From Mesostigma viride (Eukaryota; Streptophyta; Mesostigmatophyceae; Mesostigmatales; Mesostigmataceae), in NCBI GenBank assembly GCA_009746045.1, contig RPFO01000034.1, positions 3,363,681 through 3,427,680 on the forward strand: DNA of 64,000 nucleotides, in the 5' to 3' direction. The notes below the pieces were generated by a model. That model was given only the letters and a program-made list of their open reading frames with translations. It made no database searches and was not told the DNA's origin. The stretch's first letter is position 1, and every line of letters begins with the position of its first letter. Shown here one piece after another: positions 56,095 through 64,000 of this stretch. The translations under genes were made by a program, and so were the position numbers.

Positions 56095-57499
56095 TGTACC
56101 TACCGGGTTGCGGACGTACCCCACATGTCGGACCACCCACTATATTACCATATTTCGTCACATGCACGTGTCTTCCCTAGCTGCATGCATACTTGGGGGT
56201 CCGGGTTGTGGCTAGCTAAGATGGCCATACGCCATTGCTCTAGTTGCAGATCATCTGCCCCAAGATGAGGGATTAGTCCAAGAGGCACTGGTTATTGTAT
56301 ATAAGTTGCAGCTTACAGTGCTCAACATTTTTCTTACAGACCCCAAATGAGCCACATTTGTTGATTGAATAATAAAATAATGGAAAAAGAATGGAATATT
56401 TTCAAGCTGACTACCCAACCCCCAAAAGGTCCCCTCGGGGCACCAGTAAATGATCAATCACATTGATCAATCCACTAAACATAGCAAACATGCAAGCAAC
56501 ATCCAAGCAAAATTAATGGCAAAGCTGTACATTCAAAAGCATCGCAGAGAAAGCACTAGTAGCTCCATAGAATATCATATAGTACTGGTGGGGTATAGCA
56601 GCATGGCTGCCGACCCCTTTACACGCCCTTCTCCACGTCCACAACTTGTCTTGATCCCCATAAGCACATCGGAAGCCACTCATAGAATGTCATGCTGATA
56701 TACAAGGTAAAACATGGTTGCAACAGCTGCCATGCTCTCCCTCAGTGGCTGGCCCGCAAAAGCCTGGTCAGACTGCTTGTGCTCTTCTGGGACTGAGCTC
56801 ACATGGCAGAACCGGCATGGCCGCGCAGTGCACGCAGCTCACCATTTTGAGCTCTCACGACATTGTCTCTGTGGTGAGGCAAGCCTGCTCAAGAGAAGAA
56901 CCTGGCACCCCTTACAAGGGGCAAACCACCAGATGCACAATGGCCCTGAGAACATGGTGAGCCCGTTTGATCTCACCAAGACACACACAACCTCCAGTTA
57001 TGCCACCGATCCAGTGTCAATTTTTCCATGATATCTTGCGGGTCGGATAGAGGATGCACGCCTGTATAAAACAAGTCAAAGACCGCATGTTTTCTCTGCA
57101 ACCCTTCCCTTGCCAAGCGATCCCATCTTTCTCCTTTCCTTCTTTGCCGTTCAAGTCCCCTTTCTCTCCCTGTTGCCCGGCCCCTCTTGCTGTCTCTGCC
57201 ACAAAGAAAGCCCCTCGCCCCTCTTCACAGGCGATCCTAGACAACCAGGCAATGACTGCAACCACGACCGCCATAACACACCCATGCCTCTAGCCGGCCC
57301 TGTCACCCCACATCCACAACAGCCGGCCGGTAAAATACACAAACCCCAACGTTCGATTCTTACGCCACCCCAATATTCCGTCGAAGGGAATGCCACCCTC
57401 GTAGCAAAGGAATCCTGAGAGGTCGACGCCCTAGACGGGTTCCATCATGGGCACGCCAACCCACGCGCGTGCTCCCCCTCCAAAGGCCGCGGGGAGCAG
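56095..57499. other. Intergenic region between the LINE ORF1 remnant and the Cys-rich gene
   Basis: No gene is recognised. Short open frames on both strands have no splice-site or family support. The poly(A) site of the Cys-rich gene (minus strand) should lie in the right part. Confidence 0.3.
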
Positions 57500-57695
57500 A
57501 AGGATGCGGGGGGTCGATCAAGGGTCGCGGAACGGAGGGTCGATCAAGGGTCGCCGGCCTACGGGGTCTGCTCACTGGTCCCAGACCAGAGGCTCGATCA
57601 AGGGTAGCGGAACGGAGGGTCGATCAAGGGTCGCTGGCCCACGGGGTCTGCTCACTGGTCCCAGACCAGAGGCTCGTTCAAGGGTAGCGGAACGG
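57500..57695 (-). repeat. 80-bp tandem duplication spanning the stop codon of the Cys-rich gene
   Basis: The last codons and stop (CCGCTACCCTTGA, minus strand, stop 57680-57678) lie in a unit of about 80 bp. It recurs downstream at 57561-57620 and in part at 57490-57560, with GGTCTGCTCACTGGTCCC in two units. The array starts inside the last exon. Confidence 0.85.
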
Positions 57696-60600
57696 GGCGG
57701 AGAAGGCGACGTAGTTGACCGCCTCGCGAGGGTGCGTGCGGACGCCATCCCCCGCGCGCCCCTCCTCGTCCACCGCGGCTGTGAAGTAGGTAGGGTCCGC
57801 CGTGGACAGCACGTGCAGCCAGCCACCCCTGGGTCCGTTCTGGGTGGCCACGTTCGCGAGCAGGACACCTGGCGGCCCGTTGCGGAAGCTTGCCCGCAGC
57901 AGATATTGGAACTCTCCCGCGCGGTCGCCCATGCCCATGATGGTGACCGGTCCCCTGGCCGCCTCGTACTCCACCAAGTTGATCTGGCCGTGGGCCCTCG
58001 CGGTGGTTTCCATGATGATGTAGCCGAGGGTCTCCGGCACACATCCCGTGCAGGTGGACGCCGCCGACACGTGGGCCCCAAGAACCAGGGGCGAGGACAC
58101 GCTGGGCGCGCCGCCGAATAGACCCTTCATCCAGGGAGCCGACCACTGGCCCGCATTGTTGCTGGTCATCACGGACGCCAGCACAACTGGCGAGCGGTAG
58201 CTCTGGCGGTAGGGGAGGGACGTGCCGTCCCAGCCAAGGAGCGTGCTGTCAAAGCGGGAGGTTTGGACCCTGCAGGGACACAAGACATGGGAGCAGATGA
58301 CGGTCAAGGCAGGGATTTGACAACCGACATTCGCATTGACAGGCCGATATGCGGAAAGGGCGCACGATACACAGTTAAATGAGTATCCAAAGGTGCAGAC
58401 AGCTGCTACTGGTAATTGCTCGTGATGATAACCACTGGCATCATTACAACAATGTCGCGCCTGCGCAAGGACATTCACCATTCCAACAAGCCGATCCGCA
58501 CCCTCCACCTTGCGCTACGGTTTACTCATCAACGCTTGCAGCTTGCACACACTCCACACAACACTAAACAACGCCTGTGAGATACAAGCATTACATACAT
58601 AATGCGCCCAAGATAGCTCACTGCCACATGGCCGGGAAAAGCAGAGTCAATAGATCTACTTCTATTTAGTTGCCCTATCCATCTCCCTCACCGGTACGCC
58701 TCCAGCTTGGCTCCTCCCACCGTCCAGGTGCCCTCCTCCACCACCAGGAAGTGCACGGTGTCGGCCACAGGGGTGGGGCCGGTCGCGCGCACGGAACGTA
58801 GCGTGAGGCGGAAGGAGTTGGTGGTCACGTCGCGCATGCGCACCAGCACGGGCGCGCCGCGGTTGTTCTGGTTGATGAGGGTGACCACGATCACTGGCAC
58901 CTGGGGGGATACCTCACACGAGCAACAAGAGAAATCCAGCCATAAAGCATAGCGTGAGCGAGCCGTAATACATTGTGTGAGCGAGTGAAGGTTATTGGAA
59001 TCGCCAAGGGTGAATGGCTGTTAGGTCATAGGTGAGGGCGGACCCTGGCACAGGTAACAGCCGTCAGGGCATGGCCGGGATTCAAGGGATACAACCGCTG
59101 ACATTGGCTTGTGACATGTAGCAGCTTTCCCCCCCCAAAGAGGCCAAACTACCCCCCATCAGGCAGCCAAGGTGGAGACCAGGCCCGGAATGGCTGCCAT
59201 TGCCTACGGTTGGAAGATTGGTTGAAACTTGATGGAATTCCCTTGCTGGAATCCCAACTTGACGGCCCCTTCCCGTCTACATTTCATTAGATATGTAGCA
59301 GCAACAACAGCACCCCACCCAACCATACATCGCCCCGGTGCGGTGGCCCACCTTGGACATGTTCATTATTTATTGTCATTGTTAAACCCACATGGATGTA
59401 AGGCGGCGAAAAATGAGCCCCGCACCAAGCATGCGCGCGGACCTTCACCTTTTCCCTGCTCATCACTAGTAGAACCGCACTGATGGAAGGCAGCAGCAAC
59501 CGTCCTCACCCTGTATGTGTTCTGCAGCGCCACCACCGTGCCGTCGGCGCCGCCAGCCACATTCACCACGCCCGCCTCCATGTAAGGGGTGCACTTGTCC
59601 AGCCCCTCATCGCACACCTGGCCCGGGCAGGGGTTGGTGCCGGGGTAGCAAACGCCGTCTGCGCGGACAAGGGGGGGGGGCAGTCAGGGTCAGAGATGCG
59701 GGGTAGAAACAAATGAGATCGGTCAAGGTGTTCTGCAGGGGTAAGACGCGCCGAGAGAGCGGCAAATGGGAGGGAAGGGGGGGGGGGTTCAACCGCGGGG
59801 TAGAGTCGCGGGGTGGATTAGGACAACATGGCCTTCTGCCGGGACAGCATACGCCGTGATTTGAATAATGAAGAAACAAGAGCGGGGCCAAGAACAGGCT
59901 GGAAGGGGACCCAAGGTTTGGGGTTTGGTGGAGGGAGACAGGCAGGGGGGGGGGGGGGGGCAGAAGGAAAGGGATGGGGGGGATGGGTAGGGTTGCATAC
60001 GCACGAGCGACAAGGGCGAGGCGGAACGATGGTGGCGTATATCAAGTATGTGCGAGGAGGCGCTGGCTGTCCCCATTGTGTAAGGAGACTCCCAATCATT
60101 TTCACAGTAGCATTGGCGGCGTAAACATTGACATTGATATTCATGCCATTATTGATATTGATTTGGCGGGTGGTGATCCCCCCAGCCGCGCGCCAGTGTG
60201 GCCACTAGCGCAGATGTGCCAGCTCACCCTTGCACGCCTCCTGTCCCGTGCAGAAGCTGCCGTCGTCACAGTCCATGTCCAGCGCGCACGTGGGTGCCCT
60301 GGTGCGCAACAAACACAACGCACACACAAGGTTATACGTAAGAAAAACAAATCTGAGTGTAGACAACGCAAGCATATGCGTGAGCAAGCCAGCTTATACC
60401 GATAGAAGTAGCTGTGAATGGAACCATGGGGGCAGTTGCGTGGGATAGCTAGCCAGTGTCAACCCTCACAGTATGGTCACGCTATTGAGGACACCATCAT
60501 ACCGAAAACATGTTGCTGAGCCATTCCTTGCCGAGCAATTCCTCTGACACCGCGCTACTTGCACATAAATCCCCACTCATAAACCCATCCTCCGTTCTCC

Positions 60601-63600
60601 CTTGCTGGCTATGTCAGCCCAGCCCAAGTAGATAGCCTTCAATACGAGAGGGAAGCTCTACTGTATCGTAATAAACATCACAAAAGCTAACTACCATGGA
60701 ACCCGGAAAACCACCCCCTGGAACCCCCCCCCTCCCCTGCGGCATTCCCTGCGTACCTGCACACGTCGGCCGCGACATCGCAGAGCATGCCGTCCCTGAA
60801 GCATGGGTCCTCACTGCTCGAGTAGCAGAGCCCCGTGGACACCTTGCAGCGCCGGTAGTTGGCGCAGACCGCACCTGTAGGGTTACAGTCCGCGTCCGCC
60901 GCGCAGGGTTGCACGCAGCGGTTGGCGGCATAGTCGCACACGACGCCCGAGGAGCAGGGAGGGGCCACATTCTGGAGGCAAACGCCGGCAGGGGAGCACT
61001 GAGCGATGTTATTGCAGAGGATGCCGTCCAGGTCCGGGCAGTGGGCGTCCAGCGTGCAGGCGACGCACGTGCGCTGCGCCCCGCAGAAAGGTGCCGAGGG
61101 GGAGCTGCGGACACGTGGGTGGTGGGTTGGTCGTGGTGGGTTGTTGGGTTGGGGCGGCAATGGGGGACCGGGGACAGGGTGGGTTGGGGCGAGGACAAGC
61201 AGGGTTGGTTGGAGCGAGAAGGGAGGGCGTGGTGGTGGTGGGGAGGGATGAGGCCAGGGGGGGGCGGGGTGATAAAAAGGGCAGGGAACCAGGTGGCTTG
61301 GGGCGAGAGAGGAGGGGGAGGATGATAGGGTCGGACGGGGCAGGGTGAGGGAGGAGACGGCGGGAAATAGACAGCGAAAACAAGGGATGTCAGGAAAGTT
61401 GCCTTGACGATAGGGGGAAGAAATGGCAAGCTCCGCTCGGTGCTAGGTTAGGAGAAGGCGCGATGACAGGGCCGTGGCATTGTGGATCGACAGCAGGGGC
61501 AGTAGGTTGCCAAAGAACTTGTTGCGTCCAAGGTGATAGGTCGACTTGTTAGTTGAGTGCATCAGTGGGTAGCAGACAAGAGTGTGGCTTAAACACGTGC
61601 ACGTGTAGGCGAAACTCGTGGAGCTGCGAGTGGCATGACGTGATAAGAGATCGGTAGCCGGGGCTGAGAAGAGCCAAGAATGCAAATGGCGACTATCAAT
61701 TCATGCCTCTAATGTTGCAACCATCCGTGTAAAGCACAAAGCAATGCCGCGCGTGCAGCGACCGCCCGCCATCATAAGGTGTGTATGCTGGCGTACCTGC
61801 AGCTACAGCATGCTGGCTTACCTGCAGCTACAGCATGCCATAAGAATGGAGAAATGCTGGCGTATCTACAGCCATGTCTGCACTTGCATACACTCGTGGT
61901 TTGCATTTGTGAAGTCGCTGTCCCCACAGGAAACGTGTGCTCGCCTATCGCTACTATCCGATTGTGCTGGCGTACCTACGGTCACCGTGTTTGCAGTAGC
62001 ATTCTCATAGGGTGCATACCTGCAGTCGCTGTTCTTGAGGCAGCCCACGCATGTGTCCGATGCTTCGTCGCATGCCGGGGTGGAGCCGCCACATGGCGGA
62101 GTGCCGCTTGTGCATGTGCCGCTGGACGTGCATATCTGATTCCAGGCAACAGCCGCAGAGAGCGGGGAGAAGGGACCAAACGGAACGATGACGCATTTAT
62201 TAACTACCAAACACACACAAAAAAAACCTAACAGCTTTGAAAACAAAAAACTTACAGCAGTGCATAGCCTTAGTGACAAGTAAGCCTTGCAACGAACCCG
62301 CCATTCCATGTGCAAGTATAAGAGGCCAAGCTTGCCAGGCGACGAGTGGGTATTAAAATTAAAGAGTGCGTATTCCCTAACGACTACTCCCTACCCCCTG
62401 CCATATCATCAGTGCACTCGTACCTCCTGCCCGTCACAGAAGAGCCCGTTGCTGCAGCCAGCATTATCAACGCACTGCCGGCACTCAAACAGCGTCGGGT
62501 GGCAGCGCAACTTGCCGTCCGCCCGCCCTGCGCAGTGGCTGTCCTCGCTGCACTGGTGGCAGGCGCCGGTGGATGGGTTGCAGTAGGGCAGAGCCGTGCC
62601 CTCACAGGGGTTTCCGGACGACACGCAGGTGCCAGCAGAACAGCTCTGGGTGCCTGGGGGGGGGGGGGGGGAGCAGGGGGTGTGATAAGCAGAGACGACA
62701 ACCCACAGGCAATTAAGGTAGCGGCGCAAAGGACATGAAGGTCCTGTACCAGCACAAATGTAACAGTAGTAGCATACTGTAGGAGACAACCAGCGCAGTG
62801 TCTAGTGGTGAGCACCACTGCTGCGATTGCTAATAGAAGCATATTGTAGGATATTGTAGGATATTGTAGGCTACTGTAGGATAGTAGGATATTGTAGGAT
62901 AGTAGGATATTGTAGGATAGTAGGATATTGTAGGCTACTGTAGGATAGTAGGACATTGTAGGATAGTAGGCTACTGTAGGATAGTAGGATATTGTAGGAT
63001 AGTAGGATATTGTAGGCTAGAATCTGGTGAAGAAAGCTCGGCCCATGAAAGCTCGCTTCATGGAGGCTCGTTCAGATGACGCATGTCCCCCGCATGTTGT
63101 GAATAGAAGACCAAACAGAGTAAAATAGGCGTGAAGTGGGAACCGAGCAGCTGCACACAATGATTCATGCATACGGCAGACACGCGCCGAAGACTGAACA
63201 ATCAGCAGAACATGGGAGAACAAGCAGCCGCAACTCTTGCGCGATGCTAAACAATATGGTAGAATCGCCGAAAGAGACTTTTTCCCTGGCCAGGTTGTTT
63301 GACAGGGTTTCACACATAGAAATGCGACTACCAAACAACAGTTGGGCCGTACCAGCGCAGGACTACCAAACAACAGAGGGCCATACCAGCGCAGAGGCCT
63401 TGCGACGGGCAGTCGGCGACCGTGACACAATCGACGCACACGCGCGCGGTCAGGTCGCACAGCGGGCGGCCCGTCCCTGCGCAGTCGGCCGTGGCCATGC
63501 ACTGCACGCACACGTCACGCTGCTCGTCGCACACCGGGTGGCTGGTGCCGGCACACTGCACCGCGCCGGCCTTGCACTGGCCCGCGTCACACACCTCGAT

Positions 63601-63602
63601 GC
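57678..63602 (-). CDS. Large cysteine-rich extracellular protein, 3' part (8 exons)
   Basis: Exons: 63602-63387, 62653-62424, 62135-62020, 61104-60757, 60298-60228, 59658-59510, 58900-58692 and 58269-57678, all in phase, encoding 642 aa plus a stop. The first exon starts mid-codon, so the 5' end lies beyond the window or in an unresolved exon. The N-terminal two thirds are repeats of the type CVQCMATADC / CVDCVTVADC / CHQCSEDSHC / CVGCLKNSDC / CVACTLDAHC: C-x-x-C, 4-6 residues, Asp/His-Cys, short disulfide-rich modules like those of secreted algal and bacterial surface proteins. The last about 310 residues have three related beta-rich segments (RVPVIVVTLINQNN, RSPVVLASVMTSNN, PPGVLLANVATQN), each with a DTVHFLVVEEG-like or NYVAFS-like end, reminiscent of H-type lectin domains. 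A wall or matrix role is inferred. No TM segment is seen. Confidence 0.85.
61785..62025 (-). repeat. Diverged exon-end/donor copies in a Cys-rich gene intron
   Basis: The exon end GACTGCAG before GTATGCACC (donor 62019) is echoed further into the intron as GACCGTAG/GTACGCCAGCA (61985-61966), CTGTAG/ATACGCCAGCA (about 61868-61852), CTGCAG/GTAAGCCAGCA (about 61824) and CTGCAG/GTACGCCAGCA (about 61798). The last two form a 25-bp tandem pair. Confidence 0.6.
62829..63018. repeat. 8/10-bp interleaved minisatellite in a Cys-rich gene intron
   Basis: Units TAGGATATTG, TAGGATAG and TAGGCTACTG are mixed in a semi-regular order. A family D word (AGGAGACAACCAGCGCAG, 62781-62798) sits just before it. 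Confidence 0.9.
63328..63403 (-). repeat. 35-bp duplication of an exon end and 5' splice site, Cys-rich gene
   Basis: The exon end CTCTGCGCTG before GTATGGCCC (donor 63386) is repeated 35 bp downstream as TCCTGCGCTG before GTACGGCCC. Both are followed by CTGTTGTTTGGTAGTC. About 30 of 35 positions agree. Confidence 0.9.
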
Positions 63603-64000
63603 CTGGGGGGGGGGGGAAGGCCGGAGGTTGGCGCGGTTGGGGCGGGAGGGTGGTGGGGTATAGCAGGAACGTGAGCGGACGAAGCACTCGAAGAGAGTCA
63701 GGGGGAGGGAGGGACCGCAAGAAAGAATTAGGTAGCATCTGGGTGGGTAAGTGGGTGGTGGTTTGGGTGGGTGGGTGCAAGGGATAAAAGGAGGGGGTAG
63801 GGAATGAATTTTCGACTACCATGGGGTGGCAATGGGGGTAGAGGGTAGCAGCTATTTCCCAATTTTGATTCCTTGATTACATGCCTCGTCTGGGAGGCCA
63901 CAGCGCATCTTACAGGAAGGGGGACATCCCCCCCTAAAATCGCACAGAGCGCGCTCCCTCTTCTAGCCCAGCGCGCTGCCCGGCGCCAGCCCAAGTGGAA
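63603..64000 (-). other. Intron or upstream exon of the Cys-rich gene at the window edge
   Basis: It starts with the C-rich acceptor tract of the exon at 63602. A possible donor (CCTTCCT before GTAAGA, near 63915) would make 64000-63916 part of an exon, but the encoded residues (GWRRAARWARR) do not look like the Cys-rich modules. I leave it unassigned. Confidence 0.25.

Overview
This window looks like nuclear DNA of a eukaryotic green alga (Chlorophyta or a close relative). The protein-coding genes are split by many GT-AG introns, most exons are short, and the intergenic DNA is full of microsatellites, minisatellites and LINE debris. A TGTAA motif, the usual chlorophyte poly(A) signal, lies just downstream of two gene ends, and a short plant-type CCCTAAA run is present. 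No prokaryotic operons, tRNAs, rRNAs or CRISPR arrays were found. The species cannot be named from the sequence.

I can support six host genes. By joining exons in phase I obtained: (1) + strand, 1805-10137, a secreted kelch-like/FAD-linked (berberine-bridge-type) oxidase fusion; (2) - strand, 18711-12873, a complete 7-exon, 154-aa Cu/Zn superoxide dismutase; (3) + strand, 20503-23863, an unrecognised 508-aa protein ending in a tail anchor; (4) - strand, 36223-30860, a 7-exon, 395-aa GH43-like type II membrane protein with a histidine-rich stem; (5) + strand, 41304-53208, a complete 15-exon, 688-aa choline transporter-like (CTL/SLC44) protein; (6) - strand, 63602-57678, the 3' part of a gene for a large cysteine-rich extracellular protein, whose 5' end lies beyond the window. 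They do not form a pathway. Several are secreted or membrane proteins.

Between and inside the genes lie three kinds of element. LINE remnants occur at 0.5, 10.5-12.6, 24.5-29.7, 46.7 and 53.5-55.8 kb. Many are only 30-160 bp of 3' end, flanked by clear 9-12 bp target-site duplications, and some are nested three deep. There is a degenerate PIF/Harbinger DNA transposon (36816-40542, TSD TAA), a 1750-bp TAA-flanked insertion inside a LINE (27389-29138), and a 701-bp TA-flanked terminal-inverted-repeat element inside an intron (7420-8120).

The most unusual pattern is that many introns begin with tandem or diverged copies of their own exon end plus 5' splice site. This is plain in CTL introns 6 and 9 and in one intron each of the GH43-like and Cys-rich genes, and weaker in the SOD, kelch-oxidase and other introns. 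I know of no described system that explains this recurrence.
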